A stretch of 33,326 nucleotides of DNA from Cyclobacterium sp. (GCF_014762705.1 NZ_JABURL010000125.1:1-33326), one strand, 5' to 3'. Shown: positions 1 to 8,785, numbered from the stretch's first letter. Numbers and translations are program-made. The notes: generated from the sequence alone by a model not told the origin.

Positions 1-702
1 AGAATAAGCGTATTACATGTAGTAATTATTAATTAAAAAGATACTAGTCTTCATTCAGATCCAAAAATATTTTGAAATATTCTCCGCAAAATAAGGGAAT
101 TTTTGTTATTTGTAAAATATAAAGATTAAGTTTCTTGATCAGGTGGATGAATGAAAGGGTTACTGGTGTTTTTGATTACATGCAGAATCCAATATTAAGC
201 CTATTTATCGTTTTTTTGGAAATAGGAGGGTTTTTATAAAAGGGGGCTATTAGCCTACAGGCCTGAAGTTAGGTTTGTGCAGGATTTGTAAAATTCAACA
301 TTTGATAAAACCTTTTGTTGTCTTTTGGGCTCCGGAATAAGCCATTTAATATTGGAAATTACTCTGAGCTAATTTCTATATTTTGCGATTTAGGGGATAA
401 TCTGCGAAGAAAGTAAACATAAGCAAATTATTACAAGGGCTTCATTCCTTGAGTTTATTCCTGGCAAATGGCTGTACCAGGTATTTTAAATAACGATTTA
501 TCCTTTAGAAAGGGCATAATCGCACCATCTTGGGTTTCCCGGAGAGATTTATTTTACTTCGATTTTTATAATATTCAAACTATGGATAATAAGTTTGACC
601 ATTCTTTTTTCACTTCAATCCCCTTCAACCCAGTGCCTGTGGTGCCTGAACCAGTCCGACTGAAAAAGATCAGCCTAAAAAGGTAGCCTGCCGAAGACCA
701 AC
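1..702. other. AT-rich stretch with no supported gene
   Basis: I see no convincing gene here. The only open frame of note (468-686, plus strand) has no family resemblance, no clear start context and an amino-acid make-up typical of chance translation. The stretch lies downstream of the last gene of the minus-strand enolase-superfamily operon, so the transcript presumably ends here, but I could not find a hairpin followed by a clean T-run. A short direct repeat (GTGCCTG twice, about 632-647) is visible. The far left may belong to a neighbouring gene's control region outside the window. Confidence 0.5.
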
Positions 703-2055
703 TTAAGGCCGGATAATCGTTCCGTCAAACTTCCTTACCGTCCAGTTGGAACGGGTGTGCATGGGGTATTTGGCTGCCAGCTCCTCATTGATATCCACTC
801 CCAGACCCGGAGCCTCGTTTACCCACATGTAGCCATCTTTCATGACAGGTGATCCCGGGAAAATCTCGCGGGAAAGGTCAGAAATCCTGGCCGCTTCCTG
901 TATGCCGAAATTCCACACGGCCAGGTCAATATGGGCATTGGCTGCATGTCCTACAGGGGAGACATCTCCCGGACCATGCCAGGCAGTCTTTATCCCGTAA
1001 AATTCCCCCAGCCGGGCCACCTTCATCGCTGGACTAATACCTCCAATCTGGGAAATATGGATGCGGATGTAATCAAACATACGGTTGGTAATAGGTTCCT
1101 TAAATTCGTTGATGTTGTTGAAAAGTTCACCCATTGCCAGCGGTACCGTAGTGGCTTCACGCAGGGCCTGAAACCATTCCATCTGCTCAGGCGAAAAAGG
1201 GTCTTCGATAAAAAACGGATGGTAAGGCTCGGTACTTTTGACCACCCTGATGGCATCCATGGGTTCCAGCCGCTCGTGGATATCGTGCAGCAGTTCCACC
1301 TCCTCGCCGCATTGTCTGCGAACAGTCTCAAATAAACGGGGTACATCCCGAATATATTTGCCCTGATCCATATACTGGTCGCTCTCCCGCCCGTAGCTTT
1401 GTTTTTTAAAATCAGGTTCGCCGGTAAGGCCGGTCCCCCCGTAACCGCCCTGTTGAATACGTACATAGCGGTAACCTTCTTCCATATATCCGGAAACCTG
1501 GTCGGCGGCAGCTTCCGGCGTATTGCCACTGGCATGGGTATAGCAGGGAACGGCAAATCGGCTTTTCCCCCCCAGCAACTGGTAAACGGGCATGCTGGCA
1601 CGTTTACCCTTGATGTCCCAGAGAGCCTGGTCCAGGCCACTGATGGCATTGTTCAGCACCGGGCCATTGCGCCAATAGGAACTCACAAAGGCAGATTGCC
1701 ACATGTCTTCAATATTGTCCACATCCTTGCCCACGCAGAAGTCCTGCAGGTATTTTTCTATGGCTGTAATGACAGCAAAGGCTCTTTGGGTAAAGGTAGC
1801 ACAGCCCAGACCATATAGTCCGGGCTCGGAGGTCTCTACCTTAACTACAATCAGGTTAGAGCCACTTGGAGCAGTGCCAATGGCCCTGACATTGGTGATT
1901 TTTAATGGAGGCAAGCCCTTCATGTAGGAGGGTGTTTCTTTTTCTGTTTTGGCTAGGGCTCCATTGCCATTGTACAAGCCCATTAGGCCGGTCATGGCTC
2001 CCAGACCCAAGCCTTTCAGTAATTTTCTTCGAGAGGTATTTGCTTTTGTACTCAT
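703..2055 (-). CDS. Tat-exported mannonate dehydratase-like (RspA/ManD-type) enolase-superfamily protein
   Basis: This is a 450-residue mandelate racemase/muconate lactonizing enzyme family protein, closest in motif pattern to the ManD/RspA group that dehydrates D-mannonate and related sugar acids. A twin-arginine signal (SRRKLLKG, about residues 8-15, then a glycine-rich hydrophobic stretch) implies folded export to the periplasm. The expected metal ligands are visible: Asp258 in HDIHE, Glu284 in IEDP and Glu310 in MGE, with His260 in the ManD acid-base position. The SPVGHAAN and FGIQE stretches and the C-terminal DGT tail also fit the family. It is the last gene of a three-gene minus-strand set, 59 bases after the previous one. 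The dehydratase assignment comes from the family; the substrate is inferred. Most characterised ManD proteins are cytoplasmic, so export is unusual. Confidence 0.85.
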   Translation of the reverse strand: MSTKANTSRRKLLKGLGLGAMTGLMGLYNGNGALAKTEKETPSYMKGLPPLKITNVRAIGTAPSGSNLIVVKVETSEPGLYGLGCATFTQRAFAVITAIEKYLQDFCVGKDVDNIEDMWQSAFVSSYWRNGPVLNNAISGLDQALWDIKGKRASMPVYQLLGGKSRFAVPCYTHASGNTPEAAADQVSGYMEEGYRYVRIQQGGYGGTGLTGEPDFKKQSYGRESDQYMDQGKYIRDVPRLFETVRRQCGEEVELLHDIHERLEPMDAIRVVKSTEPYHPFFIEDPFSPEQMEWFQALREATTVPLAMGELFNNINEFKEPITNRMFDYIRIHISQIGGISPAMKVARLGEFYGIKTAWHGPGDVSPVGHAANAHIDLAVWNFGIQEAARISDLSREIFPGSPVMKDGYMWVNEAPGLGVDINEELAAKYPMHTRSNWTVRKFDGTIIRP

Positions 2056-2114
2056 ATTCTTTTGGATTTTGTTTTTAGGTCAATTGAGTTAAACAGGGAC
2101 ATGCCGCCAAGTGA

Positions 2115-3380
2115 TCACCAGTCCACCACTGAGCCGTCCCGGGGATCATAGCTTTCAGGATTGGTCCAGTCATGGCCGATTTTGTCTTGAAGGGCATCTT
2201 CATCCAACTCGATGCCTAGTCCAGGCGCTTGAGGGAGTAAAACTGTACCGTCAGATTCAAGTCGGAAGGGCTTTTTCAGGTAGCCGTCGCCCAAAGAAAC
2301 CTGTTCCTGTACCAGAAAATTAGGGATGCTTGCAGCCAATTGTATCCCGGAGGCCAGGGAAATGGGTCCCATGGGGTTGTGTGGGGCGATGGCAGCGTAG
2401 TAAGCTTCTGCCATGCCTGCAATGAGGCGACCTTCGGTCAAGCCACCGGCATGACAAAGATCGGGTTGTAGTATACTGGCTGCCCCTTTCTCCAGTAATT
2501 CCCGGAATCCCCATTTGGTGAATATCCGTTCACCTGTCGCTATGGGTAAATGGGTGCCCCGGGCGATATCTACCAGCACATCCACATTCTGGGCCTGACA
2601 AGGTTCCTCGATAAACATGGGCTGGTAGGGCTCCAGTTCTTTGATCAGCACCTTGGCTGTTTGCGGGGAAATCGCTCCGTGAAAATCTATACCGATGTCC
2701 ATTTCCGGGCCTCCGGCCTCCCTGAGAGAAGCAAAATTTTCGGCTGCAAAGTCTATAAAAGCTGGATTTTCCACTATCCGGGCGGCTTGTTTTTTGGCTA
2801 CCCCTGTTTTGATGACTGTGTATCCTTCGGCTTTACGCTTTTTAATATCTTCTGCATTGCCGGCCCGGCCGTAAATCCTTACCCGGTCCCGGGTGGGACC
2901 GCCAAAAAGTTCATAGACCGGCACATCCAAAAGTTTGCCTTTTATATCCCAAAGGGCCTGGTCGATGCCGCTGAGTGCCGAGGTCAGGATAGGTCCGCCC
3001 CGGTAAAACGCATGTCGGTAAATGGCTTGCCAGTGGTGCACCACCCGACGGGGATCTTTTCCGATCAGGTAAGGTTCAATTTCCTTAATGGCGGTCTGAA
3101 TGGTCAATGCTCGTCCTTCCAGCAATGGCTCTCCCAGACCAGTGACCCCGGCATCGGTATGTATTTTCAGAAATATCCACCTGGGCTTGACCAAAAAGGT
3201 TTCCAATCTTGTGATCCGCACTTCGTTCTTCCGTAGTGTTTGAGGGCCAGGTTGCCGGGCATAGGAAGATAGAGGTAAGAGCAAACCCGTACCGGTCAGG
3301 CCCAGTACCGACTGTATGGCTGTTCTCCGGGATACAGAACCGGAATGTGCGCTGCTGTTTTTCTTGGATTGAGATTTCAT
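2115..3380 (-). CDS. Tat-exported D-galactonate dehydratase-like enolase-superfamily protein
   Basis: The 421-residue product strongly resembles DgoD (D-galactonate dehydratase), which removes water from D-galactonate to give 2-dehydro-3-deoxygalactonate. After a Tat leader (SRRTAIQS near residues 17-24, ending about SSYA at 38-41) the capping domain (about 55-165) includes the DgoD-like FYRGGPIL. The barrel carries metal ligands Asp232 (DFH), Glu258 (IEEP) and Glu284 (GER). The two catalytic histidines expected from E. coli DgoD are present as His234 and His334 (APH). The C-terminus ends in DW as in DgoD. It is the middle gene of the operon, 43 bases after the upstream gene. Galactonate is a good first guess at substrate, but other aldonates are possible. 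The periplasmic location is inferred from the leader. Confidence 0.85.
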   Translation of the reverse strand: MKSQSKKNSSAHSGSVSRRTAIQSVLGLTGTGLLLPLSSYARQPGPQTLRKNEVRITRLETFLVKPRWIFLKIHTDAGVTGLGEPLLEGRALTIQTAIKEIEPYLIGKDPRRVVHHWQAIYRHAFYRGGPILTSALSGIDQALWDIKGKLLDVPVYELFGGPTRDRVRIYGRAGNAEDIKKRKAEGYTVIKTGVAKKQAARIVENPAFIDFAAENFASLREAGGPEMDIGIDFHGAISPQTAKVLIKELEPYQPMFIEEPCQAQNVDVLVDIARGTHLPIATGERIFTKWGFRELLEKGAASILQPDLCHAGGLTEGRLIAGMAEAYYAAIAPHNPMGPISLASGIQLAASIPNFLVQEQVSLGDGYLKKPFRLESDGTVLLPQAPGLGIELDEDALQDKIGHDWTNPESYDPRDGSVVDW

Positions 3381-3423
3381 GGGCCTGTGTATTTTTTGGC
3401 GTAAGGGTTAGGTGCTTTCAGGT

Positions 3424-4662
3424 TTACCAGTTGTGAATGGCCCCATCCGGGCTTTTCAAATAAGGATGGGTAAATTCGGTGTTTTTGGTGACTTCAAACA
3501 GGAAGTCGGCTTTATCGCGATCAAATACAACCCCTAATCCCGGGCGGTCATTGAGGTGGACTTTGCCCTCCCTGAAGTCAATGAAGTCTTCGTTAAAGTA
3601 GGCCGGTTTTTCTGGCTCCCCGCCTGCCAGTTCGATCATGCAACGTGTAGGACTGGAGGAGCCCAGCACATGTACCAGCGCAGCCGTGGAAAGTGGGCCC
3701 GTGAAATGAGGTATGATACCCACATAATGGGTTTCCCCTATGGCAATGATTTTTTTCATTTCGCTGATACCCCCGGTATTGGGCAGGGTCACCCGGCTGT
3801 AATCGATCAGGTGGTTTTCCATCAGTACATTGGTATCCCAGCGGTCACCAAATTGCTCCCCTACGGCTATAGGAACTTTGGTCATGTTTCTGATTGTCTG
3901 GTAAACTTCCGGGTTTTCAGATCGGATGATGTCTTCTACAAAATAGGGCTCCAATTCCTCCAGGGCATCACAAATCTTGATGGCCTCCGGGGTATCAAAT
4001 CGGGTATGCAGGTCCACTGCCCAGTTGCCGTTTCCTCCAACTGCTTTGTCAAGTTGTTCACACATGGCAATTGTTTTCTTGCTGTGCTCGTAAAAATCAA
4101 AAGGCAAATCCCCGTTTCCACCCGTAGGACCGATGCGGTAGCAGCGCAGGCCGGCTTCCAGACAGTCCTGAGCCCTTCCCTCCATGGTATTGGCGGTGGA
4201 GTTCAGGAAACCTGTGGCATAGCATTCCACATAGTTTCTGGTCTTTCCTCCCAACAAGTCATAAACCGGCACTTCCAGTGCTTTTCCTTTCAGGTCCCAA
4301 AGGGCCATTTCAATGGCACCAAGTCCATGAAGTTTTTCCTTGCCGGGCGGATAAAACATGCCCCGGTACAGGTATTGCCAGAGGTGTTCGATACGGAAGG
4401 GATCCTCCCCGATCAGCATTTCTGCGCATTGCCGGACCATATCAGGGGTACCGCCTTCTCCAATACCTATTAGACCCGAATCGGTCTCCACTTCCACAAT
4501 GCCTCTGGCCTGATTAAAAAGGGGTTTGTTGTAGCCTGGAGCGGCATAGTAACGGATCTTTTTGATTTTTAAATCGGATCTGGCATGGGATACAAGGGGG
4601 AATCCCGAAAAGGCTGCCATGGAGCCAATAGCTCCCAGTTTCACAAACTGTCTTCTTTGCAT
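3424..4662 (-). CDS. Tat-exported mandelate racemase/muconate lactonizing family protein, substrate unknown
   Basis: This is a 412-residue enolase-superfamily protein and the first gene of the three-gene set. The leader has a twin-arginine motif right at the N-terminus (RRQFVKLG, residues 3-10) with a cleavage-like VSHA near 24-27. Metal ligands are Asp217 (DLH), Glu243 (VEDI) and Glu269 (GEQ); His219 and His319 (PHF) are candidate acid-base residues, as in dehydratases with paired histidines. The second-strand Lys-x-Lys of racemase members is absent (RIGP instead), which argues for a dehydratase rather than a racemase or cycloisomerase. It ends in HNW, typical of the family. I cannot assign the sugar acid. 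Its position with the ManD-like and DgoD-like genes suggests it acts on a related acid in the same compartment. Confidence 0.8.
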   Translation of the reverse strand: MQRRQFVKLGAIGSMAAFSGFPLVSHARSDLKIKKIRYYAAPGYNKPLFNQARGIVEVETDSGLIGIGEGGTPDMVRQCAEMLIGEDPFRIEHLWQYLYRGMFYPPGKEKLHGLGAIEMALWDLKGKALEVPVYDLLGGKTRNYVECYATGFLNSTANTMEGRAQDCLEAGLRCYRIGPTGGNGDLPFDFYEHSKKTIAMCEQLDKAVGGNGNWAVDLHTRFDTPEAIKICDALEELEPYFVEDIIRSENPEVYQTIRNMTKVPIAVGEQFGDRWDTNVLMENHLIDYSRVTLPNTGGISEMKKIIAIGETHYVGIIPHFTGPLSTAALVHVLGSSSPTRCMIELAGGEPEKPAYFNEDFIDFREGKVHLNDRPGLGVVFDRDKADFLFEVTKNTEFTHPYLKSPDGAIHNW

Positions 4663-5153
4663 GGGTTATCAGGGTATTTGATAGAAAATTTTCTATAATC
4701 TTCTAATAAATCCTCAAAAAAGCAAATTCAATTATTTCGTAGGCAAAGAGGGGCCGTACCTTTCTCGCAATAACCTGTTCCATCCGGATTATGATGAAGG
4801 TGTTTTCAGGTACCTGGTGGTCAGGTTTGAAAATGGGGAGGAATGAAATAGATTTAAGGTTTGCTTTTATTGCATTTCTATTGCTGGGCCTTGGTGCCTT
4901 TACGACCGGTGATTGCAAACCCCCTTTATCTGACTTACTGATTTGAAAATTACAAGGAGCAAGCGGTTAAGTATGGAAAGGGGGTAATCAAATAATTCGA
5001 AACTAAACAGTTAAACAATTAACCGATTAAAAAATTAACCCTTAACAACCAGGTTTCAACTTAAAACAAGTCCAATCGCCAAAATAAGGTTTTGAATAAT
5101 CCTTCAGGTTAACAAACAGTTAACCCTTAACCTTTCCCCGTTCAGGATTGAAA
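4663..5153. other. Intergenic region with repeated TTAAC motifs
   Basis: No gene is supported. A 71-codon minus-strand frame at 4703-4918 resembles nothing. The part near 4990-5140 is rich in short TTAAC repeats, including two exact copies of TTAACCCTTAAC (5035-5046 and 5120-5131). The left part should hold the promoter of the three-gene enolase-superfamily operon, but I did not find a clear TAnnTTTG element. The right part is downstream of the beta-barrel gene, with no convincing terminator hairpin. Confidence 0.4.
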
Positions 5154-5840
5154 CTAAAGCAAATATTTCACTCCCACCGATGGCTGAATCATATTAAATC
5201 CTGACCGTTTTGGCACCAGCATTAATTCACCCTGCTCATTGTAGGTAGCACTGTCCCTGGTCAGGTAATTTATCACCCCGGAATTCACATAATTTACCTT
5301 TAACTCCATAAAAGTATCCCTACTGGAATTTACCGCAACCATTACACCGGCACCCGCCTGCAGCATCAGGGCCCAATCGTGGTGCTCAGTGCCCGAGGCA
5401 ATGGGATCGGCCAACCTGTTTTCCCTGATGCGTGACCTGGTAAAAGTATGGATTCCGCCAATCTGCCCTTCCAAAAAGGGACGGATTCTCGAATCAAAAT
5501 CGGGCATCAACCTGACTGCTCCCATGAGGTTGACATAATTGTTGTTTCTTCTGATCCGGAAGCGTTGGTTGACTCCAGGGAAAATATCCCTTCTTCTGGT
5601 CACCGCTGTTCCATATCGCCCATACCCCAGATCTGCTCCAATAAAAACCGGGCTGCCTTTGATGCCATAAAGTGCGCCGGCACTTAATTCTGAAACAACA
5701 GTTATTCCGGACGCCTGATGAAAATCCCCGGTTGGAATGCCTGATTTGAAATGGATGCCACCTAACAATTGCTGGGCATTTCCTTTGCTATTTGCCAATG
5801 ATATAGAAATGAGTACGAGGAGTAGGAGTCGGACATTCAT
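5154..5840 (-). CDS. Probable outer-membrane beta-barrel protein, function unknown
   Basis: The 228-residue product starts with a typical Sec signal peptide (hydrophobic LLLLVLISIS, cleavage likely after KGNA near residue 22). The mature part alternates short hydrophobic strands and Gly/Asn/Arg-rich turns (LLGGIHFKSG, GALYGIKGSP, ADLGYGRYG, LEGQIGG, LQAGAGVMVA) and ends in an aromatic/hydrophobic strand (VGVKYLL). This is the pattern of small Bacteroidota outer-membrane barrels of the OmpW/PorT-like type. It is read away from the serpin gene, so the 227 bases between them must hold both promoters. I infer an outer-membrane structural or sensing role and cannot name a substrate. Confidence 0.65.
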   Translation of the reverse strand: MNVRLLLLVLISISLANSKGNAQQLLGGIHFKSGIPTGDFHQASGITVVSELSAGALYGIKGSPVFIGADLGYGRYGTAVTRRRDIFPGVNQRFRIRRNNNYVNLMGAVRLMPDFDSRIRPFLEGQIGGIHTFTRSRIRENRLADPIASGTEHHDWALMLQAGAGVMVAVNSSRDTFMELKVNYVNSGVINYLTRDSATYNEQGELMLVPKRSGFNMIQPSVGVKYLL

Positions 5841-6067
5841 GATTTACAGGGATTGATGAAAGTGATTAAATTTAAAAATTATACGGTTAAATTAGGTGTT
5901 TAGTTTTTTTTCAGGCAAGTATAATTAGAGGTAAAAGAGACTCATTGCAAAAATTAAATCTGTTTATTAATCGCTTACTTTAAAGGCAAACCTCATCTGT
6001 TTGGTGGGAGCTTGTAGCATTTTTGGTCATCACTGCGTCTGGACAGAGAAATCAAACCCAAGTAGTG

Positions 6068-7324
6068 ATGAACACACGATTCAACCTGACTTTAGCCCTT
6101 ATTGCTTTATTTTTGTTTGGCTCTTGTGATTGGGGTGGTGCTGAAGATGAATTGGTAACGCCCAACCTCCGGGCTTTGCAGGCCCATGAGCAGGAAATGG
6201 TCCTATCCAGTTCCCGATTCGCCATGGACCTTTTTCATCAGCTTCAAAAAAAGGAGGAACCCAATCAGTTTTACAGTCCCTACAGCATCCATCAGGCCCT
6301 TTCCATGGCCATGAATGGCAACGAAGGCGAGGTTTTGGAAGAGTTTGTCCGGGTATTAAGGTATGAGGGTATGGGCCTGGAAGAAGCCAATGAAGCCGCC
6401 CAATCCCTGACCAAATTTTTACTGGAGCTGGATCCTAAAGTCAGACTGTCGATTGCCAATGCCATTTGGTACAAGCAGGAATGGGAAGTCAATCCGGATT
6501 TTGAACAAACCGTAAGAAACAGCTTTGGTGCCGAAGTGGCCGGACTGGACATGGCGAATCCCCAATCTGTAGATGTGATCAACAGTTGGATTGAACAAAA
6601 CACTGAAGGCCTGATCAAAGATATGTTGGATGCCATTCCGGCCAATGCAGCTATGTACCTGGTCAATGCCATCTACTTCAAGGCGGATTGGAAATACCGT
6701 TTCAATGCGTCAAACACCGAGGAAGCTCCCTTTTACATCAGTCCAGGAAATGAAGTGGTGGTGGATATGATGCGGATGGAAGAAGCAGCATCAATGAGGT
6801 ATTTCAGCGAGGGTGGACTGGAATATTTAGAAATTCCTTACAGCACCGGACAGTATAATATGGGAGTGATCATTTCAGACGATTTTGACCTGGATGATAA
6901 GTTACAGGGTTTTTCCTTTGAGGACCTGGAATACTGGAGGGAAAATGCGACTGAAACTAATTTTATCCTGCAAATGCCCAAATTTAAGCTGTGGTACAAG
7001 ATGGATAAAATGAATGAAGACCTGATGGCATTGGGTCTGGAAAAGCCCTTTCATCCGAGTCCCATGAACTTTACCAAACTCTTTGCCCATCCCACAGAAC
7101 CCATGTTCATCAGCAGGGTCATCCATGATGCGCTGATCGAAGTGGATGAAAGGGGAAGCGAGGCCGCAGCAGCCACTATTGTTGAAGTGAGTTACACTTC
7201 TGTAGGACCTCATCAGCCCAGTGTATTCGCTTTGGACAAACCCTTTGTTTTCTTAATCCAGGACAAGCACAGCGGTGCCATCCTTTTTATGGGGAAATTG
7301 GGAGATCCTTCCTTATTGGATTGA
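6068..7324 (+). CDS. Serpin-family protease inhibitor, lipoprotein
   Basis: The 418-residue product carries a full serpin fold. Serpins trap serine or cysteine proteases by inserting a cleaved reactive-centre loop into a beta sheet. I place the start at 6068 rather than the frame's first start at 6023, because this gives a normal lipoprotein signal (hydrophobic stretch, LFGSC, lipidated Cys). Diagnostic segments are NQFYSPYSIHQALSMAMNG near the N-terminus, YLVNAIYFKADWKY in the middle and FALDKPFVFLI with GAILFMGKL at the end. The loop hinge ERGSEAAAAT (about residues 361-370) has the small residues needed for inhibition. By spacing, the scissile bond is likely Thr377-Ser378, with Tyr376 beside it, which hints at elastase- or chymotrypsin-like targets. 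A surface-anchored inhibitor could protect the cell from its own or foreign proteases; that is inference. Confidence 0.93.
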   Translation: MNTRFNLTLALIALFLFGSCDWGGAEDELVTPNLRALQAHEQEMVLSSSRFAMDLFHQLQKKEEPNQFYSPYSIHQALSMAMNGNEGEVLEEFVRVLRYEGMGLEEANEAAQSLTKFLLELDPKVRLSIANAIWYKQEWEVNPDFEQTVRNSFGAEVAGLDMANPQSVDVINSWIEQNTEGLIKDMLDAIPANAAMYLVNAIYFKADWKYRFNASNTEEAPFYISPGNEVVVDMMRMEEAASMRYFSEGGLEYLEIPYSTGQYNMGVIISDDFDLDDKLQGFSFEDLEYWRENATETNFILQMPKFKLWYKMDKMNEDLMALGLEKPFHPSPMNFTKLFAHPTEPMFISRVIHDALIEVDERGSEAAAATIVEVSYTSVGPHQPSVFALDKPFVFLIQDKHSGAILFMGKLGDPSLLD

Positions 7325-7336
7325 ATCCCGGCCCGT

Positions 7337-7550
7337 TTATAGCGCAGAGAAAAAGTCGGTTCTTTCCTGCTCGATGGCCTCCAGTTTTTTCTTCAGGTCA
7401 GTGACAAGTTGTGGCTGGTCTTCCCGGATATTTTGATGGGGAAGGGGTTGTTCCCGGCTATCGAACAGATTGATTTCCAGGGTGTCTCCGCTCGATTTGT
7501 CGATCCATACCATCAATCTGTAATCCCGGGTTTCTGTTGTTTTCTTACAG
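7337..7550 (-). pseudogene. C-terminal remnant of a sulfatase (iduronate-2-sulfatase-like)
   Basis: Read on the minus strand, this stretch encodes about 70 residues without a start codon, including TRDYRLMVWID, then LEINLFDSREQPLPHQNI, then a helical tail ending in TDFFSAL and a stop at 7337-7339. The order (Tyr-Arg-x-x-x-Trp, then a E-x-x-LFD/LYD segment with Pro and Asn, then a helical end) is that of the C-terminus of formylglycine-dependent sulfatases. The catalytic N-terminal domain is missing. The fragment begins next to the formaldehyde dehydrogenase terminator and faces the same way. It is probably the residue of a deletion that removed most of a sulfatase gene. The family call rests on a short tail and is moderate. 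Confidence 0.55.
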
Positions 7551-7586
7551 GTAAAAATACCTGCCAGGCCAAGGCGGCCCGGCAGG
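7551..7586 (-). terminator. Rho-independent terminator of the formaldehyde dehydrogenase gene
   Basis: An 11-bp stem (CCTGCCAGGCC at 7560-7570 against GGCCCGGCAGG at 7576-7586, one G-T wobble) closes a 5-base loop. On the minus strand it is followed by a short T-run (reverse complement of 7551-7560). It starts 9 bases beyond the stop codon at 7595, the expected place. Confidence 0.85.
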
Positions 7587-7594
7587 CGTTTCGA

Positions 7595-8785
7595 TCAATT
7601 TGGGATTAACCCGTGGGGATCGATTACAAATTTCTTGGCCGCACCCCCGTCAAAATCCTTATATCCCTGCACCGATTCCTGCAAGGAGATCACTTGTACA
7701 TTGACTGCCTTGGCTATCTGTACCTTATCATACAGTATGGCCTGCATCAGTTGCCGGTGGTATTTCATCACGGGGCATTGTCCGGTATGAAAACTGTGAG
7801 ACTTGGCCCAGCCCAATCCCAGGCGGATACTCAGACTTCCTTTTTTTGCGGCGGCGTCAATTCCTCCCGGGTCTCCGGTGACGTAAAGGCCGGGAATGCC
7901 TATGCTTCCGCCGGCACGAGTAATGTCCATGACAGAATTCAGCACAGTGGCTGGTGCTTCTTTATCGGCATCTGCTCCATGTCCTTTTGCTTCAAATCCC
8001 ACGCAATCCACAGCACAGTCTACTTCGGGCACACCCACGATTTCGGCAATAGCATCGGCCAGAGGGGTTTTGTTCCTCAGGTCGATGGTTTCACAACCAA
8101 AGCTTTTGGCCTGGGCCAATCGCTCAGGTATCATGTCCCCCACAATGACCACGGCAGCACCCAAAAGGTGGCAAGATGCCGCACAGGCAAGCCCTACCGG
8201 ACCAGCACCCGCCACATATACTATGGATCCCGGGCCCACACCTGCAGTCACCGCCCCATGATAGCCGGTGGGGAAGATATCTGAAAGCAAAGTCAGGTCC
8301 CTGATTTTTTCCATGGCCTGATCCTTGTCCGGAAATTTCAACAGGTTAAAATCAGCATAAGGCACCATCACATATTCCGACTGGCCGCCTACCCAGCCAC
8401 CCATGTCCACATAGCCATAAGCAGCACCTGGCCTGGCAGGGTTTACATTGAGGCAAATGCCGGTTTTACCTTCTTTGCAGTTGCGGCAGCGTCCGCAGGC
8501 AATATTGAAAGGAACGGATACCAGGTCACCCTCTTTGATAAATTCCACATCCCGGCCGGCTTCAATTACGAGTCCGGTAATTTCGTGTCCAAGAATCAAA
8601 CCTTCAGGAGCCGTGGTACGGCCACGGACCATGTGCTGGTCACTTCCGCAAATATTGGTGGAAACGATCTTAAGGATGACCCCATGATGGCACTTTCGGT
8701 TACCTAAGGCCAGTTTGGGGTAGTCAATCTCTCTGACTTCTACTTCTCCGGGTTTGACGTAAGCTACGCCGTGGTTTTTACACAT
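7595..8785 (-). CDS. fdhA: Glutathione-independent formaldehyde dehydrogenase (zinc alcohol dehydrogenase family)
   Basis: The 396-residue product matches the FdhA-type zinc dehydrogenase known from Pseudomonas putida, which oxidises formaldehyde to formate with NAD+ (or dismutates aldehydes) without glutathione. Catalytic zinc ligands Cys46 (ICGSD), His67 (GHE) and Asp169 (LLSD), and structural zinc ligands Cys97, Cys100, Cys103 and Cys111, are all in place. The Rossmann motif GAGPVGLA spans about residues 193-200. The length is normal. It is followed by its own terminator, so it is probably transcribed alone. Formaldehyde may come from removal of methyl groups from polysaccharides or other C1 metabolism; nothing nearby proves this. 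Confidence 0.93.
   Translation of the reverse strand: MCKNHGVAYVKPGEVEVREIDYPKLALGNRKCHHGVILKIVSTNICGSDQHMVRGRTTAPEGLILGHEITGLVIEAGRDVEFIKEGDLVSVPFNIACGRCRNCKEGKTGICLNVNPARPGAAYGYVDMGGWVGGQSEYVMVPYADFNLLKFPDKDQAMEKIRDLTLLSDIFPTGYHGAVTAGVGPGSIVYVAGAGPVGLACAASCHLLGAAVVIVGDMIPERLAQAKSFGCETIDLRNKTPLADAIAEIVGVPEVDCAVDCVGFEAKGHGADADKEAPATVLNSVMDITRAGGSIGIPGLYVTGDPGGIDAAAKKGSLSIRLGLGWAKSHSFHTGQCPVMKYHRQLMQAILYDKVQIAKAVNVQVISLQESVQGYKDFDGGAAKKFVIDPHGLIPN

Noticed and set aside
468-686. 72-codon plus-strand frame in the left spacer
   Set aside because: No family resemblance, AT-rich low-quality composition and no promoter or start context; best explained as chance.
3556-4473. 305-codon plus-strand frame opposite the third enolase-superfamily gene
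   Set aside because: Antisense shadow: the minus strand carries clear catalytic motifs, and the plus translation is rich in His, Gly and Phe without domains.
4703-4918. 71-codon minus-strand frame upstream of the enolase operon
   Set aside because: No recognisable motifs; it would also occupy the likely promoter region of the operon.
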